Shown here piece after piece: positions 1 to 10,359 of a stretch of DNA of 64,000 bases; positions within the stretch are counted from its first letter, which is position 1, and each line of letters starts with the position of its first letter. The DNA comes from Anagrus nilaparvatae (Eukaryota > Arthropoda > Insecta > Hymenoptera > Mymaridae). Where the stretch lies: contig JAKSXM010000285.1 in NCBI GenBank assembly GCA_022575985.1, forward strand, positions 124,001 through 188,000. The letters run 5' to 3'. The position numbers and the translations under genes are program-made. The notes beneath the pieces are model-generated. The model was not told the origin of the DNA. It worked only from the letters and a program-made list of their open reading frames with translations, and searched no databases.

Positions 1-69
1 GAGGAGTTTACAACAAATAGTAAGAAAAAAAAGAATTGTTAATAACTGTATTTAAATAGAGTTTTATAA

Positions 70-496
70 AAAAAAATTTTTTTAGACACTGTTACAAAAC
101 CAATATCATCTACTTCAAACGATAAACCGATAGCACAACCTCTATTAACAAATAAGCCTGCAGAAATAGGATTGCTTCCCAATAACAATAGAATAGATCC
201 TTTACCAATAATTAATTTTACAGCTGTACCTTCAAATAATAGTAAGCACAAAATATCCTATTTAAATAAATTTTTAAATAAATAAATAAAAATATTGATC
301 ATGATAATCAAAATAATAATGACTTAAATTCAACTTTATCTGAAAATAATTTAAAATTTGATAACTGTAATAATAATCAAAATCATAATGACTTAAATTC
401 AACTTTATCTAAAAATAATTTAAAATTTGATAACTGTACCTATAATAGTTGTAATTTTTATATAACCACTTGTGATTGTAAAAATAAGGAAAATTA
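70..496 (+). repeat. Asparagine-rich ORF pieces with a 69 bp tandem duplication
   Basis: Two open stretches lie on the + strand. The first (about 88-285) follows a pyrimidine run ending in AG at 85, which would serve as a splice acceptor, and has a GTAAG donor-like site at 242. The second (282-496, another frame) is Asn-rich and holds two imperfect 69 bp copies (from 321 and 390), each encoding NDLNSTLS then NNLKFDNC. The repeat length is a multiple of three and both copies stay open, which hints at coding history. No family was recognised. This may be low-complexity exon debris or a repeat. Confidence 0.3.
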
Positions 497-666
497 AATA
501 ATTATAAACAATATGCATGATTATAATTTATAAGTATATTTATAATTACATTAAAAAAAAATCTGTGTAACCTAAAAACTATGTTTTTTTTATATTAAAT
601 ATCTGTAATATTCAATTATTTTTTTTTTTAATTCAATAACTTTCCCTTAACACACTTTTAATTATT

Positions 667-1111
667 TCACACTTTTACTGATGTCTTAACAAGTTCTTCT
701 ATGTGTTCTTGATGCCCGCTTTGACCTGTAAATAATTTTGTACCTGGCATTACTCTGGCTTTTTTACCTCCAGATCCAATATTACCAGGTCTACGATGAG
801 TTTTTGTGACACCATGAGAGGCAGGCATACCGTGAAATCCCCACCTTTTCATTACACCCTGAAACCCGCGATCTATGCTGCAATTGAAATAATTTTTCAA
901 GATTGTTGAATGAACTGTATTTATTAACATAAAAGTGTTAAGTAATTACGTATTTCCTCTGATGTCAATATGCTCCCCTACTTGAAAATGATTAACAAAA
1001 AGTGGTGTTCCGGGTTGAAGTTTAGCTTCAGGAGATACATTAACCTTGTTAATACTTTTTTTGGCATTATACTCCAGATTCTTCAAATAATCCACAATAT
1101 TCTTTAGTAAA
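667..1111 (-). pseudogene. MRPL3: Mitochondrial ribosomal protein L3 (uL3m) fragment, broken
   Basis: Two exon-like pieces on the minus strand, 1111-950 and 887-667, are joined by a 62 bp GT-AG intron; splicing restores a Thr codon across the junction. The second piece contains the uL3 signature [18 protein letters not shown] and THRRPGNIG, which in the family contacts mitochondrial large-subunit rRNA. In the first piece the homologous frame reads TKEYCGLFEESG, then appears shifted by two extra bases near 1068-1069 and by one missing base near 1043, before SPEAKLQPGTPL. After PGTK the protein diverges and stops at 667, about 100 residues short of the usual C-terminus. A retained intron argues against a processed copy. 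I infer a partial unprocessed duplicate; a real gene with assembly errors is the alternative. Confidence 0.72.
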
Positions 1112-3040
1112 CTTTAATTTAAAAGAAAAAATAAAATTTTTAATATAATACTTGATTGAAAAGATAGTTTCTATTTTTTTTTTTTTTTTTGACCTTTTGG
1201 CAGTTTCGTAGTTAGCCATTATAAGTTTTCTGGGGTGAGAGCATTGTAGAAATGAAAGGAGAGTGAGAAAAATATTTGTGTGTATAACTAAAAAAAACTG
1301 TTTAACGTTATCTCTGTGTACAGAAACTTTTGCGTACAAACATTTTATATATTTAGAGAAGGTATTTGAAGCTGGTTTTAAAAAATCAGTGATTTATAAA
1401 AAAAGGAAATATACGGATACGGTGTAAAACGCGCGTTTATTATTTTGAATGGGAGCGTGATTAGTATTGCTGGCGCCTAGACTATAGGTTTTATCGGTAA
1501 TTTAGCTACTTTGGTTAAAATGCCTTTTTTCTGCTGCTGCTTTTATGTTTTTAAGTATAAATGTACAACTACACCCCTTATATTTTTCTCTTTTGCTATT
1601 TATGATTTTTTTTTTTTTAAATGTAAATCTTAGGGAAAATGACCAGGAGAAAATTAGAAGAGGATTTATAATTGGTCGTTCCATTTTTACATTTATTTAT
1701 GGATGTCTTTTTTGGAAATATCTAGTTTAAAATATTTATGTCGACTAATATAAGAAAATTTTTTAAAACATATTTTTATTACTTTTACAAAGGTAGCAAA
1801 AAATTTTGATTTTGATTAGCCAAATTCAATTAGAATTGAGAGAATAAATACCACAGTTACTCTCTAAAGTGAAAAGTGCGAATTTGGGTTAAAATTCACA
1901 CCATCGTTCTTTTAAAGTAGCGATTTTTTTTCACACCTCCAAAGCAGTGAACTTGAAATTCACACTTTCAAAGTAGCGAATTAATCGAGAAGTGTTTTAA
2001 TTCACAAATAAAAAAAATTGTACAGTGAGATGTCAATTTCAAATAATGAACTTTTTTCATAATTGTAATAAACCTTTTATTATTTTTATTTTCAAAATTT
2101 ATCTCAAAAAAAAAATATTGCATTATTGCCAGAATCCTTTTCATCCCTCAAAATAAATTTTTCTTCTGTTCTGAACGGCGAAATTTTTTAATTGGATGAC
2201 GAAATACTCGAATTAATATTCATATCTTATTATACAAATATAATTAATTTTCTACTAGTTTAAACATTTTTCATTAAAATTTATAATTATTTTTACAGTT
2301 TATATTATATAAATTAAAAAATTAATATTTACAATTGTCTACAAATTTGTATACAGCGCGCCGCTAACACTACAGAGCATCAATAAAACGGCCAATTAGA
2401 TAAAGATGACGAAATTTTTAGGAGATTGTATATAATAAAATAATTATGGTATTTCTTATTTCCGTATTTTTTACACAAAATTTTATTAATAATTAAATAT
2501 TTTAAATGATAATAAAAATTAGAACTAATGTGAGAAAATTATTATATTTCTTATTTATATTTAATTATAATGAAAAATACCCAAAATTTTATTAATAATT
2601 AATAAAAGATTCAATAATAATTCAATAATAATAAAAATTATTTAACGCGCGAGAGTATAGTGCTGTTAAAACATTACAGCGCGTGCGCCAGAATAAATCG
2701 ATGACAAAATTTGTTACATTTCAGTTTTATAGAGATAGGTAAATAAATAAACTATACAATAACACAGAAAAATTTATAAGTTATATTATATACAAATACG
2801 AGGGAGTCATATAATAATTTTTTAAATATAAATTTTTTAATTTAATTTTTGATTTTAATCTGACTCATTATTTAGACTATTAATTAAAATTAATTTATGT
2901 ATTGGTCTGATTAATGTTTAAGAATTAAATTGCTACGTCATTTGAGACTTCTTTAAATTTTATTGGAATAAAATTGGGATAAATCTCATTACATGACTAA
3001 CGAAAACATTATAATTTTATCTCATCCTAATTAATTATAT
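1112..3040. other. AT-rich stretch without a recognisable gene
   Basis: No conserved coding sequence was recognised. Short ORFs on both strands around 1502-1730 overlap one another and look like chance. Between 1860 and 2010 a degenerate motif close to AAAGTAGCGA with nearby TCACAC recurs several times, suggesting a decayed repeat. GC-containing blocks near 2354 and 2645, both with GCGCG, stand out from the AT-rich background, and the sequence between them has two related copies of a TTTTATTAATAATT segment. Confidence 0.4.
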
Positions 3041-3231
3041 ATCACGGTTTGGCGTCCCTCTCCGCTTAAATTTTGCATTGCAGATGGAAAATTATAAGTT
3101 TAGAGTAAGGAAAGAAATCTAGGTTACTATTTTCATCAACTTTACACCGCTATCCTATCTATAAAGAGAATACAGATTAGCTAATGTATTGAAAAAGTGG
3201 AAAATAATTGTTATTTTTAGGAAGTATTTCC

Positions 3232-3798
3232 TTATAAGTCTTGAGAATCGACATTACTGTTAGTAGAATCATTACTGGATTCTGACAATAAGAATTGACT
3301 GGAATCCAAAGTTTTATTATTAGAAGTTTGAGAATTCTGATTAATGAATCTACTAACGTAATTGTCATCATGCAAAGTAGTATGATGTTTTTTCTTGCAA
3401 ATGGCACAACTTGTGTTGGATTTACATTGATTGAATTTATGTTTTCCAATACAATTGCAACATCTATGCAAAGATTTGACATATTCATACCTTTGGGCAG
3501 GAGTCATATTCTTATATGTATTACAGTTATTAAAATAGTGCTTACTTTTACATTGTAGACATTCAACATTTTCAATATTATTATTATTAGGTTGAACATG
3601 CAAGACTGTAGCTTGGGGTTGAGTTGAAACATTAGGGTTTTTAGAAACTGAATTTACGAAACTAGTATTAATTTCCTCAAGTATACTTATTTGAGATTCA
3701 ATGAATTTAATTAAAATGGTAAATGTAGGAGGATCTGAATTAAAATTGGTTGATTCAGTTGCTACAGCAGCAACATTATTATTATTTGAATATTATTT
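3232..3798 (-). pseudogene. BEL/Pao-type retrotransposon Gag fragment
   Basis: An open frame of about 188 codons on the minus strand. It has a coiled-coil-like stretch (FIESQISILEEINTSF) followed by a cysteine/histidine array: CLQCKSKHYFNNC, then CCNCIGKHKFNQC and CAICKKKHH. This spacing, with the final KHHTTLH, is typical of BEL/Pao Gag proteins, which bind element RNA in cytoplasmic particles. The frame stops at 3232 just after a Ser/Asn-rich tail, and no protease, RT or integrase follows. The frame closes upstream at about 3798. A truncated relic; clade assignment is by motif recognition. Confidence 0.65.
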
Positions 3799-3900
3799 GA
3801 ATTAACTGACATCCGGCTCGAAGGACCAAATATTGTGGAACTGCCATTAAAACTAACTAGTGGAGTGGTGGATGAGGATGAGATGGATAATTATTAAAAA
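3799..3900 (-). other. Possible leader end of the BEL/Pao relic
   Basis: Read on the minus strand, this stretch contains TTTGGTCCTTCGAGCCGGAT, a string I associate with the start of the internal region in BEL/Pao elements. It lies directly upstream of the Gag frame, where a primer-binding region would be. The assignment is from memory of the family and is weak. Confidence 0.3.
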
Positions 3901-4936
3901 AAGTCTTTAACATGTAATATTAGTTTTAGATTAAAAAAAAAAAATTTATCGACTAAACTAACTTTTTTTCTTGCATAAAAAAATAGCATAGGAAAAAATA
4001 TTCGATAATAATCCAAAACTTTTCTTTTTACGATAAAATATTAGCGAGTTATGCATTTCTCAAGTTATAATGTCTTTATGAACCCTAAAATTCGAATTAG
4101 TATAAACATGGCAAATTATGACAGTATTTTTATTTGACCATAGCTCGGTTAATTTTCATCGAAAAAAGCAATTTCTTTTTTTATTTTCAACTATTTTTCC
4201 CTGGCTATTAGATTCTGAAAGAAAAAAAGGCATTTTATGTAACTCCTTATGGTTTATTACATATATAAGTATTAAAAATGTAAAAACAATCTAAAACTGA
4301 CTAAAATCGCTCCTTAATGGCCGAAATAGAAAATGTTTTATGGTAAGATCGATGGGATTTCGGTTGAAGAAAATTTTGAAAAAAAAATTTCAAAAAAAAA
4401 AATGGTGGCAAATGAGAAATTTCGGTTTTTCCAAAAACACGTTTTCCCATTTTCCGGGGTTTTCCCGAAAAACTAATGTCAGAAATGGATTGACTGAAGG
4501 TTTTCCAACATATATATTCTTTCAGAATATTTTTTAAAGCTATTATTTATTATTTTTTAGAATTTTCTAAAAAAGTATAAACGCTGGTTGAGAGCCACCC
4601 AATGAGTTTGATTAGCCATAACTCGGGCTGTTTAAGACCTAGAGGGCTAAAAAATTCAAGATTTTTCTGTCTTAAGGTTATAAAAACGTGGGGAAAATTT
4701 GAGGCCGATCTGACGGCCCACCATTGCTGTTTTGGCTAAGAAAGATTCTATGGTAAAAAACAGAATTTTTTTTTTCATTTTCAGCTAAAAAAATTTTTTT
4801 TCTTTTAATTTTTTTTAACTCGAGTGCCTATCATTTAGTACACAAAAAACGGTCATTTTCCATCCAGCAGAATTTTTTTTCATAAGAAATTGCGCTGAAG
4901 CCGATTTTTGTCGCTTTTTTTTTTATCACACTGTGG
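3901..4936. repeat. Noncoding interspersed repeat abutting the truncated integrase
   Basis: No gene seen. The segment has long A and T runs and phrases such as CATAACTCGGGCTG and CCATAGCTCGGTTAA that look like an interspersed non-autonomous repeat. Its right edge reads CACAGTGTGA on the minus strand exactly where integrase homology stops (about 4937). A CACAGTG terminus is seen in Chapaev/Transib/CACTA-like DNA transposons, so a terminal repeat is possible, but I did not find a matching left end. Confidence 0.3.
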
Positions 4937-5332
4937 GACGCGTCCATTAGCCCGTTTTAAAATTTTTTTAAAAGCACTAGCTGTTGTAGGCCTTTTTTTA
5001 TCTTTCATAGGTTCAACCCAGACATATTTGCTTAATACATCAATGACAACTAAAATAAATGGAAAACCATCATTAAATTTTTTTAAGTTTAATAAATCGG
5101 CTAAATCACACTCCCACACGTCATCTATATTAGTTACATTGTAGTGTAATCTAGGAAATTTTTTTCGAACAGCTTGATGAAGCGTAAAAGAATCTAAACC
5201 ACTTAACCATGCTAGTATGCGTTCTTTTTCAGCTTTATTCAGAATAGGGTTGCCTTTTTTATTAACACGTATAAGGTTACGTGCACCCGTATAACCAGCC
5301 TCGTGACGTGGATAATATTGGTTTTCATACAT
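4880..5332 (-). pseudogene. Polinton retroviral-type integrase, C-terminally truncated
   Basis: The N-terminal half of a DDE integrase: FPRLHYNVTNIDDVWECDL carries the first catalytic Asp region, followed by FNDGFPFILVVIDVLSKYVW and a Thr/Ala-rich helix before GRVP. In Polintons the next block holds the second Asp (TDxGxEF) and the catalytic Glu; here homology ends at GRVP (about 4937) and the frame runs into repeat sequence. The 150-codon frame is less than half of the usual length. It cannot be catalytically complete. Confidence 0.75.
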
Positions 5333-5334
5333 TT

Positions 5335-6191
5335 CTATTTTTTAAAAAATGACCACGATTTTTGTTTGGGTTCCGCTAAACTTGATTCAGTTGAAGTGTT
5401 TAAACTATCGTTTAAAACTCTTAAAGATGTATCGTAGTTTTTAGAATTTTCTAAGACTTGATTATGCTTAACCTGTAAAAATATGTCCTTGTTACCAATA
5501 GCTGTTAGAGGCATACCACTTTCTACTATAAAATTAGCAAATTCTACAGATCTTGTTGGATCATCAATCGTAGTTCTTTTACGTGTAGCGTAATTTATAA
5601 AATCTTTAATATTTGAACCATGTATAATTTTTTTATCTATAGATACAACTCCTTGACCGTCCCAATCTATACGTGAAGAGTTCTTACAATGATTCAAAAT
5701 AAAAGCTGCTTTTTTTCATACGTTTTTGGAATCGCATTTAATATAGATTTATCGCTGACTGATAATCGCGGCGTTGAATGATGAGTTTTAGATGATGTGT
5801 TATGTATGGATAATTCTGGTAAGTAATCGTCAATAGCTGTTTCAGGCTGCGTTTCATCAGAAATTTTACTAGTTGTTGTTAATTCTTCCTTGCGGTCAAC
5901 TTCTTTAAAATATAAGTAACGTCTTAAAACTTGTAAGTAATGTTTACATTTTTCGGCATCATTTTTGAATTTTTTGGATTATAAAATGTCATACGTTTCC
6001 GAATCTAGACAAGTTAAATTATCACCAGGTGTTTGTATAGAATTTAGCACCTGCCCTGATGATATATCGTTATTCTTATCAATGTTTGAATCACGGTCAT
6101 TGTTTTTAAGTAAGTTCCTTTCTTGATCACCATTTACTTTAGAGTTAAATTGATCCATAGATAGTTTTACCATTTTACGAGCATGATTCAT
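5335..6191 (-). pseudogene. Conserved Polinton protein of unknown function (starts MNHARKMV)
   Basis: Begins MNHARKMVKLSMDQFN at 6191 and includes TPGDNLTCLDSE, features I recall from a recurrent Polinton protein of unknown role. An in-frame TAA at 5979-5981 stops it, but the same frame continues with KNDAEKCKHYLQVLRRYLYF. At a run of seven A residues (about 5710-5716 on the given strand as T) the frame shifts, then goes on as FILNHCKNSSRIDWDGQG with a SNIKDFIN segment to the stop at 5335. Together about 285 codons, with one nonsense and one frameshift. It lies only a few bases upstream of the integrase frame. Confidence 0.7.
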
Positions 6192-6209
6192 GTTTATAAA
6201 ATACGAATA

Positions 6210-6656
6210 TTACTTAAATATTTTAGAAATAATTATATCTAGAATTGGTGCCAACAAAAGCGGTAAAAAATTGCCTTCCCCCTGCTACAAAATCACTTTT
6301 CTTTTTTTTAACCAATTTATTTTACGTTGCTTGGGGTTTTTATTTTTAGAGTCAATATTTGTTTTTTCATTAACTAAATTTCTCACGATATTTTTATATT
6401 TTTTTAATTTTTTTATTTCTTTTATGCTTAATGGTACAATACCAGCCAATACATTCAAAGCACACTCACAAATACATCTTATCACCTTGTTATCTACTGT
6501 TTTTAATAATGCTTTACGTTGTTTACCATTAGCATGACAAATGGCGTTTAAGATAGATATAGTTTTTTTAGTAAAATGTGGTGGTAAGCAGCCCAGCCCT
6601 GTTTGTGTTGGTTGCATATTTTTAACCTTTAACACTCCTTTACTGACCACCAACAA
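6210..6656 (-). pseudogene. Small basic Polinton protein, frameshifted near the C-terminus
   Basis: Lys-rich protein with ANGKQRKALLKTVDNKVIRC and ECALNVLAGIVPLS, a pattern shared by a small Polinton protein of unknown function. The first frame stops at 6285, but another frame directly after it encodes FLPLLLAPILDIIIS and ends at 6210, which matches the hydrophobic tail expected for the family. I infer a frameshift around 6285-6300 near a stretch of G and A. It lies about 40 bp downstream of the ATPase end and 18 bp upstream of the next gene. Confidence 0.68.
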
Positions 6657-6694
6657 ACATCAACTAACATAAATAAATAGTACAACCTGTATGC

Positions 6695-7193
6695 TACCAT
6701 GCTTTTATATTTTTAGGCAAGTATATATATTGTGGGAAGTCATCATAAAATATTTTTGTACGAAATCTTAAATTATCCGGTGTCTTTTGTTTAAGATCCA
6801 AGAGTAGGTACCCATGTGGTTCAATTGTTGCATCATGTTATGCTTCCTGTATAAATTTGGGATCTTCAGGGTATATTTGTCTAGCTAGATACAGTATTTG
6901 TGAACGATCTCTAGGATTTTTAAAAATTACAATATAACTTGTATTTAAAGAAACATCTCTGGAATGACTCGACTTGTGAAATAGATTCGTTATGAAAATT
7001 ATACTTATATTTTTATGATGACTACCTTTTGTAAATAAATCTAAAATTACACTGTTTAACCCCTCCCTCATAAAATCATCAATAATTAACAACTTCTTTT
7101 TATCGTTATCGTGTGAATAGTCGGATGGTTGTGGTAAACCTTCTTTACATTCTACCTTAATATTTTTAGCTACTATATTTGTTTTATAATTAT
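6695..7193 (-). pseudogene. Polinton packaging ATPase, C-terminal part
   Basis: A32/FtsK-like genome-packaging ATPase. The Walker B region LLIIDDFMREG is followed by FTKGSHHKNISIIFIT, SLNTSYIVIFKNPRD and ARQIYPEDPKF, all conserved in the family. An in-frame TAA at 6838-6840 interrupts QEA/HDATIEPHGYLLLDL; homology continues in the same frame to the natural stop at 6695. The 5' edge at 7193 is the gypsy integration point, and the other part of the gene lies at 19568-19725. It was already degenerate apart from the insertion. Confidence 0.8.
7190..7193. repeat. Target-site duplication TTAT, left copy
   Basis: The four bases TTAT flank the gypsy element at 7190-7193 and again at 19568-19571. Four-base duplications are usual for Ty3/gypsy integrases. 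The ATPase reading frame continues across one copy, as expected for an insertion into formerly continuous sequence. Confidence 0.75.
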
Positions 7194-8341
7194 TATAACG
7201 GGGTTATTTTGGGGTTAATCTAATTAATTAAAAACAATATGCATTATTTTTGGCGCGCGAACCAGTTAATAAATTTATTAACGAGCGCCTTTTAACTGAC
7301 ACGCGCCGGTAATATTATATAATAATGATAATGATATTGGGGTGAACAACCTTGCTTACCTGTTATTCGGCTAGCTCCGGCACGAAAAACAATCTCCTTA
7401 ATAATTAGGGGGAGTTCTAAATAAGGGTTAATCTAGCTAAAGTAACGCAGGATTCATGAACATGCACTGCAATAAAATTACACTTGATTAAATTTATTAA
7501 TCTTAATCTTTATATTTTATTAATCAAATAAACTGCCCTTAGGCTTACTATTTCATCTAATGAATTTTATTATAACAAATTTTTATAATATATATATCGT
7601 TATAGAAACCGACCGCGAACACACACACAATGAACCTCGAAGCACTTATTTGATTTACCTTCGGCGATCTGGTCGTGGAAGTGGTCTATCTTGGAGTCGA
7701 CGTCGTTAGCTCTTGATATAATATAACTAGTGGCTTCTTCAAAAATGGCTAACTCCCGCAGGTAGCACGACGTCGTAGACAAAGCTTTATGCTTCCTCGT
7801 GGCTGCTTCGTAGCTTAATTTTCAAATGCCTGTGAATGCTTATTTTCGCGAAGCTTTTTGGCTAAGGCTTCGCGCGTGCACACTCGAGTCTATTTTAATC
7901 AATTTCGGTCGACACTGACTTTAGAATTTTTAACCGGAGGTGTTTATAGTGACTTTTGGTCCAAATTAAAAACAAAACGTATGTAATTAATTAATAATTA
8001 ATCCGGAGTCACTGCTTCTAATTAATTTTGAGATCAAGCATAAACAAGAAACAAAACGTGCGTACTTGTTGCTTATCTTGCACGTTCTGGTCTTCTTCTT
8101 CACTTTTGCTTTTCTTTCGGCGCAAGAAGGTTGCGCGGTGAGCCTCTGCTTATTTTTCTCTGCCGCCTGCTGCCCTCTGAGATTGGCGGAGATAATATAT
8201 TATTCAAAGATGTTAAATACGCTCGTCGTTTGGGTGTGTGTGTTTACGCGACGGCTTTTTTTTATATTTATGCATATATATATATATACATATTAATGCA
8301 ATATATATATATGCATTTGTAACGAAAAATGCTTCGTTACA
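7194..8341 (-). repeat. 3' LTR of the gypsy element
   Basis: 1148 bp, the same length as the LTR at 18420-19567. In sense it begins TGTAAC and ends GTTATA. The first 24 bases form a hairpin (stem TGTAACGAA with TTCGTTACA). A TATAAA at 7948-7943 and an arthropod-type initiator TCAGT at 7918-7914 place the U3/R boundary near 7916. An AATAAA polyadenylation signal occurs in sense near 7572-7567. Confidence 0.9.
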
Positions 8342-8352
8342 ATAGCCCCCCG
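8342..8352 (-). promoter_or_regulatory. Polypurine tract before the 3' LTR
   Basis: In sense the bases immediately before TGTAAC read CGGGGGGCTAT. A G-rich purine run next to the 3' LTR is the expected plus-strand primer site for reverse transcription. Confidence 0.65.
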
Positions 8353-9315
8353 TTTAGAAGAGACGTTGCGAGGCAACGTCAGCCACTTCTAAGGAGCTAT
8401 TGTTGGGTTCCACTCTCTTATCACACTCGCGGAGCATGAAAACCTACCCGTTCATTCGTAAGCCCTACTCTAATTATTTACATATTTACAAAATATACAA
8501 TTTATTTACAATGACTAGAAAGAAAAAGGGAAATCCTAAGAGATCTGGCTAGTAATACAAAAGTATTGATTGATTAAATATATTTACACTTACTTCCGGC
8601 TTACTAGGGAATAACAGTTGAGTAGAATTTATGTGCTTCACGCGTAATAAAAAAAATGTAATTCATAGTAATAAAAAAAAATGAAATTTAACTTTACCAA
8701 ATACTACCTTACTTACTTTATGATACTGCTCCAATTAATCTCCAAGTATAGGGATTAGGAATTAGGAATTTGGTCAAGGCAGAATTTAAATTGTCAGGCA
8801 GTACTTTGAGTATTTATTATTTTTATTTACTACTAGATCACAGTAGTCTATCCGACTAGACGAGAGTGGCTTTCTCTCTTTGATTAAAAAAAAGTACTCA
8901 TAATAATTACAGTAATAATAAAAATATAAAAATTTTCCATGATTATTACAATTAACAAAAAAAAAGGTATTTGCAATGATAATAACAATAGTATGAATAT
9001 AAAAAAAAAATATAATAATGAAAATATAAAAAGATAGTATTTTTCGAGCCTTTTGGGCGATTAACTATTAAAGAAAACGATTTTGATTAATTTTATCAAG
9101 CCTTATGGGCGAAAATCAAAGATAATGAACGATCTAACCTTTTGGGCGATATATTTGATCAGAAATAATGAAAAAAAAAATGAATAGCTGATTTGCTACT
9201 TTTAAGCCTTGTGGGCGTTGAACTTATGAACTAAAGTTTAAAAAAAAAAGAATATATATTTATACGCTGATTGCGTGGCTGCCTTCTGGCTGAAAAAATT
9301 TTTTTTTGTACTTTA
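8353..9315 (-). other. 3' untranslated region of the gypsy element
   Basis: About 960 bp without an ORF between the third ORF and the polypurine tract. It is AT-rich apart from a block at 8342-8470 and a spaced motif array at 9045-9293, listed separately. Confidence 0.6.
9045..9293 (-). repeat. Five spaced copies of a CGCCCANAAGGCTT-like motif
   Basis: On the given strand the copies read CGAGCCTTTTGGGCGA (9045), CAAGCCTTATGGGCGA (9097), TAACCTTTTGGGCGA (9135), AAGCCTTGTGGGCGT (9204) and a weaker GCTGCCTTCTGGCTGA (9278). Core-to-core spacing is 52, 37, 69 and 75 bp and the DNA between them is AT-rich and unrelated. Clustered degenerate sites in an LTR-element untranslated region resemble protein-binding arrays such as the insulator sites of Drosophila gypsy; function here is unknown. 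Confidence 0.6.
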
Positions 9316-10359
9316 TTATAATTGATCAATAAGATCAAAATAGGCGAGAAGGAATCTTATTATCTTCTCTATTGATGACGATTCCCTTATTGCATTTATT
9401 ATATCTTCCGGGAGAGGGTCAAGCTCTTCTCGGGGCCACAAGGTAGGTGGAAGCCATTGGTCGTCCTCCTGCACCGGGGGCGCGAATTCTTTTGGGTAAC
9501 GTTCCCAGATGTTGGTTGGGGGGTTCGCTACGGGTTGGCTATGAGCTTGAAAACGCGAGGTTTCTTCGAGCCATTGAGCTTCATTTCTTTCCTTCATCAA
9601 TGCTTTTTGATGCAAAAAACGAAAGTGAGCTTTTCGGCATCGTGGGCACTCGGTGATGTGAACTCCCATTCTACCGCAGTTAGCGCACGTAGGGACTAGC
9701 TGGGGCTCTGACTTACAGTTTCTTTGTGCATGTGACCCTCGCCGGCAGTTGAAACATCGCCCCGGAGGGGCGTCTACTCGAGAGTCGAAATCTACGGGCT
9801 CTAACCCATTATACCTTACTCCTGTTGTTTTGTAGGAGAAAGAGTACAACGGGAAACCATCCCATTGCCTTGATGATAGGGCAATAGTTCTTAACTCATC
9901 GCGTGGCTCTGGTTTCAAGTCCGAGGGCGGTTTTGGCTCTTCGGGTGATTCGACTGGTTGAGCCATAAGCGGTTTTGGCTCTTCGGGTGATTCGACTGGT
10001 TGAGCCATAAGCGGAGGAGGGTTAGGTGCTGGGGCTACAGGGTCAATTATTGGCTCGGGATGGCTCGGTGGTGAAGGAGCCGTTATGGCTGCTGTGGTAG
10101 CGTTAAGGGCCGAACTCGGTTTTCGGGTGGCTCCTGTAGCTTGTGATGGACCGCTTTCTATGGCCATGGGGGCATACACGCCATTAATATAGGTGATTGG
10201 CCTGCTTGCGGCTACGGAGGTTGTAGGGCTGTTTTCGTTCGTCGTTGCTGACGTGGGTGTCGGCTGTTGGGCCTTGGGCTCCTGCCTTTCTTCTGGGACG
10301 CCCTCTCTTCTTAGCAACTTGAAGTCCAGCTTCCTGCGTCCTCTGAAGCTTCCCCTCAT
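9316..10359 (-). CDS. Third ORF of the gypsy element: zinc-knuckle protein of unknown function
   Basis: 347 codons starting ATG at 10359 (context AAAAATGAGG), overlapping the end of Pol by 176 nt in the +1 frame. Residues 1-30 are basic; 30-150 are Pro/Thr/Ala-rich with a duplicated 14-residue unit (LMAQPVESPEEPK); 160-200 form a possibly folded segment (RQWDGFPLYSFSYKTTG); residues 202-215 are a CX2CX4HX4C knuckle and 225-238 a second Cys/His module. No signal peptide, membrane segment or furin-type site is visible, so it is not a typical envelope protein despite its env-like position. A splice acceptor lies 11 nt before the ATG. Its zinc region parallels that of Gag, suggesting a gag-derived accessory RNA-binding protein. 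Confidence 0.8.
   Translation of the reverse strand: MRGSFRGRRKLDFKLLRREGVPEERQEPKAQQPTPTSATTNENSPTTSVAASRPITYINGVYAPMAIESGPSQATGATRKPSSALNATTAAITAPSPPSHPEPIIDPVAPAPNPPPLMAQPVESPEEPKPLMAQPVESPEEPKPPSDLKPEPRDELRTIALSSRQWDGFPLYSFSYKTTGVRYNGLEPVDFDSRVDAPPGRCFNCRRGSHAQRNCKSEPQLVPTCANCGRMGVHITECPRCRKAHFRFLHQKALMKERNEAQWLEETSRFQAHSQPVANPPTNIWERYPKEFAPPVQEDDQWLPPTLWPREELDPLPEDIINAIRESSSIEKIIRFLLAYFDLIDQL
9927..10010. repeat. 42 bp tandem duplication inside the third ORF
   Basis: Two adjacent 42 bp copies (9927-9968 and 9969-10010) look identical and keep the frame, duplicating 14 residues of the proline-rich linker. Near-identity points to a recent slippage or unequal exchange event. Confidence 0.85.

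Noticed and set aside
39..251. Minus-strand 70-codon ORF
   Set aside because: It is the shadow of the + strand open stretch and low-complexity sequence; no family resemblance.
699..720. An 18 bp GT-AG segment that would repair the mRpL3 C-terminus
   Set aside because: Too short for a spliceosomal intron, and the sequence after it does not match the family.
1502..1730. Overlapping ORFs on both strands
   Set aside because: Poly-A/poly-T composition and no conserved pattern; chance ORFs.
8066..8322. Hydrophobic ORFs on the + strand in both LTRs
   Set aside because: Antisense to the element, ending in TA repeats; present twice only because the LTRs are identical.
9316..10359. Envelope protein identity for the third ORF
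   Set aside because: No signal peptide, transmembrane segment or cleavage site; zinc knuckles instead.
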